Source: Oenanthe sinensis | Lineage: Eukaryota > Streptophyta > Magnoliopsida > Apiales > Apiaceae | Direction of reading: 5' to 3' | NCBI GenBank assembly: GCA_028671895.1 | Contig: JAPMAC010000207.1 | Span: 3,534,001-3,598,000 of the forward strand | DNA: 64,000 nucleotides | Shown: piece after piece, positions 1 through 10,834 of the stretch | Numbering within the stretch: position 1 is the stretch's first letter | How the letters are laid out: every line of letters starts with the position of its first letter | Position numbers and translations under genes: made by a program | The notes under the pieces: generated by a model | Told to the model about the DNA's origin: nothing | What the model saw: the letters and a program-made list of their open reading frames with translations, nothing else | The model's database searches: none

Positions 1-189
1 TAGAACTTTAATATTTATTCTTAAACACAGAAAATTAGTAAGGCAGCTTCCTAAACACTATTCACCTCAAGAACTCGAACCCACTAACCGAACTCTAAAT
101 TATTTATCTGCAAAAGATTCGAAAGAAATTTTAATTTAGTGAGTATCGTATTCAACCCCCCCCCTTCTACAATACTTCCGGACCCAACA
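1..189 (+). mobile_element. 3' end of an LTR, Sirevirus-like copia copy A1
   Basis: This is the last part of a long terminal repeat; its start lies left of the window. It ends in GACCCAACA directly before a primer-binding site. The same terminal sequence closes the LTRs at 23349 and 43170, the latter a full 1835-bp LTR, so this is the 5' LTR of A1. A C-rich run near 150-165 sits close to the end, as in the other copies. Confidence 0.85.
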
Positions 190-191
190 AT

Positions 192-203
192 TGGTATCTG
201 AGC
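192..203 (+). other. Primer-binding site, Met-tRNA type (A1)
   Basis: TGGTATCTGAGC lies three bases after the LTR end. It differs by one base from the TGGTATCAGAGC found in copy A2 (23352-23363), which complements the 3' end of initiator Met tRNA, the usual primer of plant copia elements. Confidence 0.85.
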
Positions 204-299
204 TGACTGATTGATATACAAATCAAGATCCGCAACTCAGTGAAGCTCATCGTGCCGAAGCTGTTTGGACTCGGAAAGAGGAGGCCTTGTCAAATAAGT

Positions 300-690
300 T
301 TAATTGCAAACTTTTAAATTTATTTTATAAACTATATAAAATTTATTTTATAAACTTTTATTAGTTTATGTTATAAATTTTAATTAGTTTATTTTATAAA
401 ATTAAATTAAATTTATTTTATAAACTTTTATAAAATTTGTTTTATAAACTCTTATTAGTTTATATTATAAATTTTAATTAGTTTATTTTATAAACTTAAT
501 ACTAAAGATATTTTATAAAATTTTATAAAATTTATTTTATAAACTTTTATTAGTTTATATTTTAAATTTTAATTAGTTTATTTTATAAATTTAATATTAA
601 ATTTATTTTATAAACTTTTATAAAATTTGTTTTATAAATTTCTATAAGTTTATATTATTTATTTTAATCAGTTTATTTATAAATTTAAAT
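300..690 (+). repeat. AT-rich tandem repeat of about 95 bp in the A1 leader
   Basis: About four degenerate copies of a roughly 95-bp unit follow the primer site. Each contains the phrase TATTAGTTTAT and ends in TTTTATAAA. The phrase recurs near 360, 455, 550 and 644. The matching leader of A2 (23460-23780) has the same repeat. No reading frame is seen. Confidence 0.7.
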
Positions 691-999
691 AAAGTTTAAA
701 GTTTAACTTATTAAACAAAGGCAAACATAATTCGACAGAGCTTGGTAACCCAAGTGTTGTACTCTTTAATTTTATTTTAGATTTATTTATTTTTCCAGAA
801 AATTTAAAATTCTTGAAAACTAAAATTTTTCTTAAGTATTAATTTATGATATTTTAATATTTAAGAAAATTCGAAATTCTTAAAAATTAATTCGTTATAA
901 AATTTTATTTTTGATTAATTTATTTTCTAAGAAAATTAAAAATTCTGTAGATTTAATTTTTTCTTAAATATTAATTCGAGGGTGCTCAAGGAGTAGTAG

Positions 1000-2073
1000 A
1001 TGAAGATTTTTCCGGGTATTGAAGACAATGAAAATTGACTGAAGATTATCCAATGAAGTTAATTCTGGAACAGGTTGAAGAAGAAGTGGTACTAATTTCT
1101 TCAGAGGTCTACTCCAAAGGATCCCACTGTTTATTCAGATGCTGGAAAAGAAGAGATTAATTAGGGTACAGGTTTTGGTTAATTTGAGTTGAATTTTTGG
1201 ATGAAAAATCTTAGGGGTTGAATTAGTGAAGGAGAACAAACTGGACTACCTGGCATCTCAGTATAAGCCTTAAAGATTATTCTACGGGGAGATTACAGGA
1301 AGCTCGTCCTAACACTGCAGATCATCTGGAACACAGGATTACAACTAACACGGATCTAAGGATATAACCACATTGTCTGTAGAAGAACTGTATGTGCTGA
1401 AGGCCTATGAACTAGAACAAGAGCTGAAGAAGATAATATTTGGTAAAAAAGGTTGTTAGCATATCCACTGTATTTGTGACCCATGAACCAAATTTGGTTG
1501 AAGTCAAGGTTGAGAACCTCTGAACAGAAATGAAATGATCCAAGAAGCTGAATTGAAGATATTGTAGCTCTAGGTAGTGGTCAAGGTGTTATAAGTGAAT
1601 CTTACACTTTGGAATAACCTGAGAACTGGACTGCAAGTTAAGCCTGCAGGGCAACAGAAATTTCAGTGACATCAGATTCAGACGGAATCTCAATTCTTAA
1701 TCTAAGGTCCTTACCTATAGTTCCATAAAGGAGATTTTCAAGATCAGTTCAAGAGGCGGTTGCAAAATAGGGATGGTTGGAAATCAAAGACAAGATCAGG
1801 GGTTTGCTACACAGTTTGAAGAAGCCTTTACAAGCAAAAGATAACAGACAATGTGTTGGGTTGAAGCAGAAAACTCAAGCATTAGTGAGGAAGCAACAAA
1901 GGAAAATATTTGTTGGTGAAGTTAAATGCAAAGTTGATTCTATCAGTGACAGTGATGAACCACATGGATATCTGGCATCAATGACCAACACTAGAGGTGA
2001 ATCACTAAGCACTTCACAAGTACACATTCTAACTAGTATACATTTATCTAATTCAGAACTGTATGATTATTAA
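1000..2073 (+). pseudogene. Decayed gag of Sirevirus-like copia (A1)
   Basis: Scattered pieces of a copia gag polyprotein remain, broken by many stops and frame changes. Near 1375-1440 one frame reads LSVEELYVLKAYELEQ, matching the LEELYGRLKTYDLE segment of the intact gag of element C at about 61920-61970. A last open stretch of 98 codons (1777-2073) ends in NSELYDY. No zinc knuckle survives. The same stretch ends at the same place in A2 (25463), so the damage is older than the two copies. It cannot make Gag. Confidence 0.7.
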
Positions 2074-3229
2074 GTTTTGAAATGTATTATATTTATGTCA
2101 GCATGTTAGCATCTTAGGACTTAAATGCTTAATTGATTGCTAAGAATAAGATTGCATGCTAGGATTCATGAGTTTAATTAGTACATTTCATACTTGATCT
2201 TATATGCAGTAAAATGAATATCTAGAATTAGATAGGGTATTCTAGACGGTTAGGTGTATCCCTGAACATTTGTTGGAACTTGATTTAAATCTTCTGTGAT
2301 TTAATACCTCTGCTAATATTGTGAAAATTTCTAAATAGACAAACAGGTCATAGATCAGATATTTTATATTTGTTCTTATTGTGATAAATGACTTGTTAAG
2401 TGTATGTGGAATTTGATATTGCTCATAATGTCTTATTCAAATATTCTGCATATTCTTGAAATTGTTTATGTGCTTATTTTCATATGATTTGCTCTTACTC
2501 ACATAGTTGCACTTAAATGTCATATCATTTAATGTATTGCTTGTTAAGGAGTATAATATTAAAAGATGGTAGAATTATCTAAGTAGTCAGTAAGATTTGT
2601 AGATTTGAAGCTTAATCTAAAACTGACTTAGGTAATTAGAGATAGTTAAAAAATGTTAAACAACGACAGAAATGGGTTAGAAAGAATTAGTAATCTAATT
2701 GTTAATTCTTCTACCCATGTGCTTTTAGAAAATTATTGAATATCTATAAATCTACTTGACATATAGTTAAAGTAGATAGTACTGAATTTTCTAATATGCA
2801 TAACATGCCTGAATGGCATAATTCTTATCTATAATGCGTTGAAGCTAAATGTTTACCATGTGTTCTTATTTCCATGCTTGTTTAGTTATTTGAAAATGCA
2901 TATCTTAGGACTTGCATAATCTTAGACAAAGTATGTATAAGAATCACAATAGGGTAAAGACTGCTGGTCAACCTTAAGTTAGGTTGGAATCACTAGTCTC
3001 ATAGCCTTAAGACTAATTTTTCAGGGCTGCTGTATATGAGAAGTGATCAGTCAAAGATAAGTTTTGCATGTTAAGGTTGAAGCTGTTGTTACCACTATTT
3101 AAAGTAATATCTCTAACTCATCTGGCCTCAATTAAAGTTGAGTACCAAGAAGCTTAATCATTTGTAATTGCAGAGTTTGTAATAAAAGACAAAAGTTATG
3201 TGACTTCATGACATTTATTGTTCGAGGCA
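2074..3229 (+). other. A1 internal region with no readable gene
   Basis: AT-rich internal sequence of A1 lies between the gag and protease remnants. A2 aligns with it at 25464-26200, but with two sizeable gaps (near 25770 and 26040), so A1 is longer here by several hundred bases. I see no open frame above background. Confidence 0.5.
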
Positions 3230-3773
3230 TATGATTAAGATTGAATCTCTAATATCACAGTTGGTTGAGAAAGCCTACCCAATGGTAACCTTTGGAGATG
3301 AAAACAAAGGATGTACAAGGGATTTGGCTATAATGATTTTTGGAATTGTCATCACATGAAGCATCTTTCTTGTGGAAGGACTTAAGCACTATCTACAGGG
3401 CACTAGGGAATTCTTTGTCAAGGGTTTTCTGGAAAAGCATTGAAAATGAAAAGTGTTTGATCTCAAACAAGAAGGTTGGAAGCTCACTCAACTGAGAGTG
3501 ATAAAATTTCTTCGTAGCTGATATGGATTTTGTATGCAAAGGTGAAGTAAACTTTTCAGTAAAGCTTCATCAGTAAAGAGTTAGCTATGGCATAAGAAGC
3601 TCTCACACTTGATGATCGAGACAATGGATTCTCCTATAAAGATAAAATTGGTGGGAGGACTGCTTCATATGGAATTCTATCCAGAAGGATATTTTAAAGT
3701 ATTTCATATAGGGAAGTCAATGAAAACATCACACTGAAGCAAGTTATATCAAGGAAGAAATATGCTTAGTGGT
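3230..3773 (+). pseudogene. Decayed aspartic protease region of A1
   Basis: In one frame the text around 3285-3390 reads VTFGDENKG and then LVEGLKHYL. This matches the protease-domain tail of element C (SFGDGNKGQ and LVDGLRHNL near 63730-63840). In copia elements this domain cuts the Gag-Pol polyprotein. Stops interrupt it and the catalytic D-S/T-G region is not recognisable. The copy is cut at 3778 by the solo LTR and resumes at 13889. A2 carries the same decayed block at 26200-26750. Confidence 0.7.
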
Positions 3774-4720
3774 GATTGTGTTAGTAATTATGCCCTAGAG
3801 ACAATACTTTTATATTTTAAGGAAAATATTTTATTATCAAGGATTATGTTTTATTGATTATTATTAATTTATTATATTTTATTTACTGCGTAATAAATTG
3901 AAAGCATAATAAATGTCCTTGGAATTTTGATACGTATTATAGATCTTTAAGTATGTGACTTAAAATGAGATTATATGAATAGTATCTTATTCCTAAAATT
4001 TCTTAGTCGAGTATTATTATTTAAGGACAATAATAATGCACAAAGACTAGTATGTTTGTTGACAGATGACCACATCTCATTGGTCATAGGTATGGTGATA
4101 CTAAATTCAAGAACATAAGTGCATGTCTCAATGCATGGCACTGGAATGACCCGTCGTGAGATTCTACATGTTAATAAGTGTCATAAGTAATTCTCACTAT
4201 GATAATGGTGTAATGATCCTTTGACCGGAAATCATTATATTTCTATACGAGAATTAATATACTTTGATTATATTAAAAGGTACCTTTGACCGGGTGATGA
4301 TAAAAGTGGACATTGGGTATATTATGAATCGTATGAGAAATATGAATGATCTAGATGGGATTTTATCCTCCTAATTTTAGGTATCATATTATTGGCCTCT
4401 TGTTTAAGTAAGACTATGAAATGCACAGCCGTGCTCAAATGTTGATTTGATTTTAATAGTCTACTCATCGATCAAGAAAATAAAGATTAAATTATGAAGA
4501 GGATGACACGAGACATGCCTTGAGTTTAATCTATAATATCAAGATTAAAGGGATTATATTACATGGAACATTATTCACGAAAGGCTTAATCGAATCACTG
4601 ATTTTTTATTATTACTTGAGTAGCAATGATGTATTACTAGATGCGCTCATTGTTTACAATTTTAATTAGATATTAAAATTGTTTCCAACGTAATAAAAAC
4701 CTACAAGGTCACACACAAAG

Positions 4721-5381
4721 TGTTACGGATCCAAAACGAGGTGTTTTTAATACGTAATTAATGCTAGGGTTTGGGGGAGCTTCGAGCTTTAATGGCTGCA
4801 CTAACGTTTCGTGACTAACTCGGGTCCTCGTTAACTGCCTACGTATCTCTGTAATGTTTAGAGAATCAAGCCAAAACGTAGTTCTAATGTTAAGGGGTTA
4901 GGCCCTTTATATAGGCGTACGAGGGCCTTGGAATCAGATTAGAGTTAGGAGACTTGGGGGTCAAGTCTCCTAGTGATGTAAGGTTGTTGAAACCTTATAG
5001 GAATGAGAGTCCTTGTTAGAATCTTGCAGATGTAGTCTTATCCTTGTGATTGGGCTTCTAGAGCCTTCCACAGATGAGGGGTCTCGTAGGACTCTTCCCA
5101 CGTTTGGGTTTCTAGATCCTTCTAGGATGAAGGCCTTCAATCAGCCTTTTTGGGCCTTTACTGAGCCTTTATTAATTAATTACGAAATTAATTAATAACA
5201 AAGGCTTAACGGGCCTATGGCTTTAACAGAGCTTGTGGGCTGGACTTACAAATCCAGTTGATGCTTGGATTTATTTCCCTAGTCCGTTTTAAGGGCCCAA
5301 GCCTTTGGACCATAATAGGTCTAATGAAATAATAAATGTTATATTTATTATTTTCTCAGGGTTATTTGTTTACCCATATCA
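4721..5381 (-). repeat. 3' LTR of the Tat element
   Basis: It is 661 bp, starting TGTTACGG and ending CATATCA in plus orientation. By eye it differs from the right LTR only near 4732, 4780, 4892, 5224, 5339 and 5368. It is the downstream LTR because gag runs leftward from the other end. Short open frames inside it are not conserved genes. Confidence 0.93.
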
Positions 5382-5397
5382 TTTGCCCCCCAACTTT
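5382..5397 (-). other. Polypurine tract of the Tat element
   Basis: Directly inside the left LTR the plus strand reads TTTGCCCCCCAACTTT. On the element's sense strand this is a G-rich purine run ending at the LTR edge, as expected for the plus-strand primer. Confidence 0.8.
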
Positions 5398-5619
5398 TGG
5401 GAAAACTTTGTGAGTTTTCGTAAAAGTTTTACAAAGGGTTTTAGTGCCTTTATCGGGCTTTTGACTCGTTTTAGTCACTTTTATCCCAATTTTTGGGGCT
5501 CACGTCTTCCCTAGAGAATCAATATTAAATAATCGGCCCTCAAAGGACTTTATTCGAAGCTAAATTGCTAAATAAGATTTTCTTTTCTTTTATATGCCTA
5601 AATCGACCTGGATTGAGGT

Positions 5620-6275
5620 TGAGAAGGGGCCTGCTTTTGCTCCTGAGTCGATTGGAGGGTCGAGGTCGATTTCGACCTGGATCGAGGTCGATTTTCGACC
5701 TCAATTACCCTCGAGGTCGAACAGAGTGACTGAGATTGGTTTCGACCTCGATTGAGGTCGAACAGGGTGACTGGAATCGATTTCGACCTCGATTGAGGTC
5801 GAATTAGGCCTCCAAAACCTTGAGGTCGAAAAACCCATTTGGAGTCGATTCGTCCTCGATTGAGGTCGATTTAGGCTCCAAAATGCCTTGAAGTCAAAAT
5901 CTTTGAATGAGGTCGATTTCGACTTCGATTGAAGTCGATTAGGGCCTCAAAAATCCTTGAAGTCGAAACATTGTACCGAGGTCGATTTCGACTTCGATTG
6001 AGGTCGAATTAGGCCTCAAATATCCTTGAGGTCAAAATACCTGGGGGCCTCAAGGCTTTGTAATTTTCGACTAGGAATGAAGTCGAATTAGACCTCAAAA
6101 TTCTTTGAGGCCGAAATCTCTGAGGGCCTCATGGCTTTATCTTTGTTTCGACCTCAATTGAGGTCGAACTATACTTAAAATGTACATCCATGTCGATTAG
6201 CAATTGAGGTCGATTGGCCTCAAGGCTTTGGCTTTATTTCGACCTCGATTGAGGTCGAATTTCATGATTATCTTC
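5620..6275 (-). repeat. Hairpin repeat field, GAGGTCGAA family (block 1)
   Basis: Degenerate units of roughly 55-70 bp each carry inverted arms TTCGACCTC and GAGGTCGAA around a 4-nt spacer GATT. Perfect examples are at 5741-5762, 5782-5803 and 6239-6260. Between them are phrases such as TTAGGCCTCAAAA and CCTTGAGGTCGAAA. No reading frame runs through. It lies in the 3' non-coding region of the Tat element, next to the 51-bp array. Confidence 0.85.
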
Positions 6276-6299
6276 AATTTTCATGATTTTGTATCACCC

Positions 6300-8215
6300 A
6301 CAGGTGCTTCTGTGTTTTCCCCAAATATTTTAGGGATCATATGGTGCTCGCATGTATTTTTCATAATATTCCTAATATATCAGGAATTTTTGTGTACCCA
6401 CAGGTATTTTTCATAATTTTTCCTAATATTTTAGGAATTTTTGTGTACCCACGGGTATTTTTTCTAATAATTTAGAAATTATTTGTGTACCCACAGGTAT
6501 TTTTCCTAAGAATTTAAGAATTTTTTATGTACCTACGGGTATTTTTCCTAAGAAATTAGGAATTTTTTATGTACCCACAAGAATTTTTCCTAAGAATTTA
6601 GGAATTATTTGTGTACCCACGGGTATTTTTTCCTAATAATTTAGGAATTTTTTATGTACCCACGGGTATTTTTTCCAAGAATTTAGGAATTTTTTATATA
6701 CCCACGGGTATTTTTCCTAAGAATTTAGGAATTTTTTATGTACTCACAGGTATTTTTCTCAATTATTCCTAATAATTTAGGAATTTTTATGTACCCACGG
6801 GTATTTTTCTTAATTTTTCATAATAATTTAGGAATTTTTATGTACCCACGGGTATTTTTCTTAATTATTCCTAACAATTTAGGAATTTTTATGTACCCAC
6901 GGGTATTTTTCTGAATTATTCCTAATAATTTAGGAATTTTTATGTACCCACGGGTATTTTTCTCAATTATTCCTAATAATTTAGGAATTTTTATGTACCC
7001 ACGGGTATTTTTCTTAATTATTCCTAATAATTTCGGAATTTTTAGGTACCCACGGGTATTTTTCTGAATTATTCCTAATAATTTAGGAATTTTTATGTAC
7101 CCACGGGTATTTTTCTCAATTATTCCTAATAATTTAGGAATTTTTATGTACCCACGGGTATTTTTCTCAATTATTCCTAATAATTTAGGAATTTTTATAT
7201 ACCCACGGGTATTTTTCTCAATTATTCCTAATAATTTAGGAATTTTTATGTACCCACGGGTATTTTTCTTAATTATTCATAATAATTTAGGAATTTTTAT
7301 GTACCCACGGGTATTTTTCTCAATTATTCCTAATAATTTAGGAATTTTTATGTACCCACGGGTATTTTTCTTAATTTTTCATAATAATTTAGGAATTTTT
7401 ATGTACCCACGGGTATTTTTCTGAATTATTCCTAATAATTTAGGAATTTTTATGTACCCACGGGTATTTTTCTGAATTATTCCTAATAATTTAGGAATTT
7501 TTATGTACCCACGGGTATTTTTCTCAATTATTCATAATAATTTAGGAATTTTTATGTACCCACGGGTATTTTTCTTAATTATTCCTAATAATTTCGGAAT
7601 TTTTAGGTACCCACGGGTATGTTTCTGAATTATTCCTAATAATTTAGGAATTTTTATGTACCCACGGGTATTTTTCTGAATTATTCCTAATAATTTAGGA
7701 ATTTTTATGTACCCATGGGTATTTTTCTCAATTATTCCTAATAATTTAGGAATTTTTATGTACCCACGGGTATTTTTCTCAATTATTCCTAATAATTTAG
7801 GAATTTTTATGTACCCACGGGTATTTTTCTTAATTATTCCTAATAATTTAGGAATTTTTATGTACCCACGGGTATTTTTCTTAATTTTTCCTAATAATTT
7901 AGGAATTTTTAGGTACCCACGGGTATTTGTCTGAATTATTCCTAATAATTTAGGAATTTTTATGTACCCACGGGTATTTTTCTCAATTATTCCTAATAAT
8001 TTAGGAATTTTTATGTACCCACGGGTATTTTTCTTAATTATTCCTAATAATTTAGGAATTTTTTATGTACCCACGGGTATTTTTCTCAATTATTCCTAAT
8101 AATTTAGGAATTTTTATGTACCCACGGGTATTTTTCCTAAGAATTTAGGAATTTTTATGTACCCACGGGTATTTTTCTCAATTTTTCCTAATAATTTAGG
8201 AATTTTTATGTAATT
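6300..8215 (-). repeat. 51-bp tandem array, about 37 units
   Basis: The core unit contains GTACCCACGGGTATTTTT, then a CTCAATT/CTTAATT/CTGAATT variant, then ATTCCTAA-TAAT-TTAGGAAT. From about 6780 to 8215 the spacing is almost exactly 51 bp; the first units (6300-6780) are shorter or longer and more divergent. Each unit holds two dyads: TACCC-AC-GGGTA and ATTCCTAA with TTAGGAAT. Because 51 is a multiple of 3, open frames of 75 and 109 codons appear on the plus strand, but they only repeat a 17-residue unit and are not genes. Tat elements are known for tandem repeats in this 3' non-coding position. Confidence 0.95.
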
Positions 8216-9740
8216 TTTCCATTAGGGATCAACTTGTAATTTTACAGGGTTTGATTTGTTAATTTACAAACTTCAGGAGAGTAATCGTCAACTTTCAAAC
8301 TTCAGGGGAGAATTCATAAATTTCTAAACTTCAGGGGGATAATCGTCAGTTTTCAAACTTCAGGGGGCATTCGTAAATTCTGTCAAACTTGGGTGACCAT
8401 TTAGTAGTTTGACAATTCATATCGACTTCGATCGAAGTCGAATTAGAGTTGAAATCGTGGGCAGGTCGAAAATTCTGAGCTCCCTGACTTCGACCTCATT
8501 CGAGGTCGATCCAATTTTTTTTTTTTTTTCCTTTCAAAATTTTCCAAATATCATTAATAAATAATAATATTTATTTTGGAATAATTTGATTTCAAATTTG
8601 GAGGTGTCCCACTCGGATAAAATGAGGCGTCCCACTTGGATAAATTTTATTCAAATAAAGTCCAACCCGGATATTAATTAATATTATTAAATAATATTAA
8701 TTTATATTTATACCCAATTAATTTTTGGATAAATATTTCCTTGATTCAGGGTGTCCTACTCGGATAAAATAGGTGTCCCACTCGGATAAATTTTATTCAA
8801 ATAAAGTCCAACCCGGATTTTATTATTAAATAATAATAATATATATTTTTATTATTCTTGTAGACCTGGATTGAGGGATCTTATGTCTCATTTGAGTGAC
8901 TTGAAGGGTCTCAAACCTCACTTGACATACTTGAATGGTTTCAAATCTCGTCTAACTGACTTGAGGGGTTTCAAACCTCGTTTGAGCTGCAGGTCAAATA
9001 GACCTGGATTGAGGTCTAATAAACCTCAATTTCAAGCTCAGGTCAAATTTAACTAGCTTGAGGGGCTTCAGGCCTCGGTTGACTTGAGTGGTCTCAAACC
9101 TTGTTTGATAGACTTGAAGGGTTTCAAACCTCGTCTGACTGACTTGACGGGTTTCAAACCTCGTTTGAGATGTAGGTCAAATAGACCTGGATTGAGGTCT
9201 AATAAACCTCAATTTCAAGCCCAGGTCGAATTTGGCTTCCAAGGGGCTGAATTGAGGTCGATGTGTCCTTCAAGGTTTGACCTCCCATAGACCTGGACCG
9301 AGGTCAATGAGCCCTACAGGGTTTGACACTTAGATTGTTTTCGACCTCGTTTGGAGTCGAATTAGGCCTCAAAATCCTTTGAGGTCGAAATGTCTTGGGG
9401 CCTCATGGCTCTGTAATCTTCGACTTGGAATGAGGTCGATGAGCCCTACAGGGTTTGACCTCCCATCGACCTGGACCGAGGCCGATGAGCCCTACAGGGT
9501 TTGACCTCCTATCGACTTGGAATGAGGTCGAACTAACACTTATTTTTTCCTTTCAGGTCAAAATGTCTTACTGAGATTCTTTTCGACCTCGTTTGAAGTC
9601 GAATTAGGCCTCAAAATCCTTTGAGGTCGAAATGTCTTAGGGCCTCAAGGCTTTGTAATTTTCGACTTGGAATGAGGTCGATGAGCCCTACAGGGTTTGA
9701 TCTCCCATAGACCTGGAATGAGGTCGAATTGTGCTTCCAA
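8216..9740 (-). repeat. Composite short-repeat field (block 2) in the Tat element
   Basis: Several small repeat families sit side by side. At 8260-8375 there are about four units of roughly 30-35 bp built on AAACTTCAGGGG. At 8600-8665 and 8750-8815 the phrase GTGTCCCACTCGGATAAA with ATTCAAATAAAGTCCAACCC is duplicated. At 8880-9230 there are units around GACTTGAGGGGTTTCAAACC. At 9240-9740 GAGGTCGAA-type hairpins return, mixed with GAGCCCTACAGGGTTTGAC. A run of T lies near 8515-8530. No conserved coding frame is seen. Confidence 0.8.
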
Positions 9741-10140
9741 GGGGCTGGTCTGTCAAGACCTCAATGTCGTGTGCCTAAGAGTATAGACGTAGCTTTTCCG
9801 TTTACTACCCGTGTTGGCCATGCATGGCTTTTATCTTTTATTCTCGTACCTTTAACCCCTTCAGTACTCGGCACTTTTATTACGTTCATGCATTCTATTT
9901 TGCATTTTTACGTTATGTGCATTGGTACAAAGTTGTTTCCGTGTTTAATAATAACATAACAAGAGAGTTCAAGGATGCTAAATAAACTTTCATTAAAATA
10001 TCTTGAAGTATATCTTCAAGTCAAAGAGGGTTCCACCCTTACATAATAACAAGTTATTTCCCACTTGGGGTAACAACTTTTTTGTTCCTAGTGGTTCCAT
10101 AGAACCTTATTTCTACTTAATAATCCTTCTAAATATAACT
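9741..10140 (-). other. Tat internal stretch without a recognised domain
   Basis: This lies between the repeat field and the last readable pol residues. The frames here are short and show no RT, RNase H or integrase motif on either strand. It marks where the rest of pol has been lost or replaced. Confidence 0.5.
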
Positions 10141-10253
10141 CTTGAAGGAGTTGTCTACTACTTTCACGTATCCGCACCTTCGATCGGGAGTACTTGCCCC
10201 CCGACTCCGTCGGACCTTAGCGAGGCTACATAACATCTCCTTGCCATCTTCTA
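10141..10253 (-). pseudogene. Start of pol after an in-frame TAG (Tat element)
   Basis: Reading on past the stop of the protease frame, the same frame gives KMARRCYVASLRSDGVGGQV and then ends at TGA near 10166. Tat polyproteins usually have a GDQ-x-x-A-R-x-C-Y phrase here. The protease frame ends GD then TAG, so a CAG-to-TAG change explains the stop. Fewer than 40 pol residues remain before coding is lost; the whole RT domain should have followed. Confidence 0.6.
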
Positions 10254-10805
10254 GTCTCCTTTCTCCTCACCAACTCCATTCCTAGTTGGAAATTTAAGTT
10301 TGAGGTGGTAAGTTGAGGCAACAGCCTTGAACGCATGCATCCCTGTTCGTCCGAGGATCCCATTATAAGAGGACACAGCCTTGATCACGAGGAAGTTCAA
10401 CACTTGAGTGGAATCATGGGGCTCCTTCCCTATAGTCACAGGCAATCGAATTGTTCCCTCTACCTTAGACTCGACTCCATTGAACCCGTATATAGGAATG
10501 TCAGAGGGAGTCAGTTGAGGGTCGGTGTACCCTATTTTGAGATATGCATCATGAAATAGGATGTCTACTGAAGCTCCACTATCCACCAGGATTCGTTTCA
10601 CCGAAGAGTTGCCTATCACAGGTATTATGACCAACGGGTCGTCATGGGGGAAGTTCACCCCTTTCAAATCAGAATCATCAAAAGAAATTGATATCTCGCT
10701 CCTTGCACTCTTTGGTGCTTCCCCCACAAGTTGTAGAACTTGCCGGGCATAAGCCTTTCTCGAGTTACTTGAAGTCCCGGCCATTGTTGGACCTCCAGAG
10801 ATCAC
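10251..10805 (-). CDS. Retroviral-type aspartic protease, Tat gypsy element
   Basis: This is the pepsin-like protease that matures Gag and Pol. The 184-codon frame contains the catalytic phrase LVDSGASVDILF (about residues 75-86) and, near residue 150, ILGRTGMHAFKAVASTYH, the flap and C-terminal part typical of Tat proteases. The frame is offset from gag, whose stop is at 10835, so in life it was made by frame change or from a spliced or reinitiated message, or a small indel has separated the two. The annotated Met may not be the true start. It ends at TAG where pol should continue. The domain looks complete, so the reading is confident, but activity is unknown. Confidence 0.85.
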   Translation of the reverse strand: MISGGPTMAGTSSNSRKAYARQVLQLVGEAPKSARSEISISFDDSDLKGVNFPHDDPLVIIPVIGNSSVKRILVDSGASVDILFHDAYLKIGYTDPQLTPSDIPIYGFNGVESKVEGTIRLPVTIGKEPHDSTQVLNFLVIKAVSSYNGILGRTGMHAFKAVASTYHLKLKFPTRNGVGEEKGD

Positions 10806-10834
10806 GTTTATTACTGGGCTTGAGGCTGTATCTT

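Noticed and set aside
5013..5195. Identical 60-codon frames at 5013 and 12903
   Set aside because: They are the same position in the two nearly identical Tat LTRs, antisense to the element; no evidence of coding.
7095..7934. Open frames of 109 and 75 codons with a 17-residue repeat (MYPRVFFSIIPNNLGIF), suggesting a repeat protein
   Set aside because: They are produced by the 51-bp period being a multiple of 3 with no stop in one frame. They lie antisense in the Tat 3' region, open and close wherever a unit varies, and start at a repeated in-unit ATG.
6300..8215. CRISPR-like array (regular short repeats with spacers)
   Set aside because: Units are directly adjacent with near-identical whole sequence and no unique spacers, in a plant retroelement.
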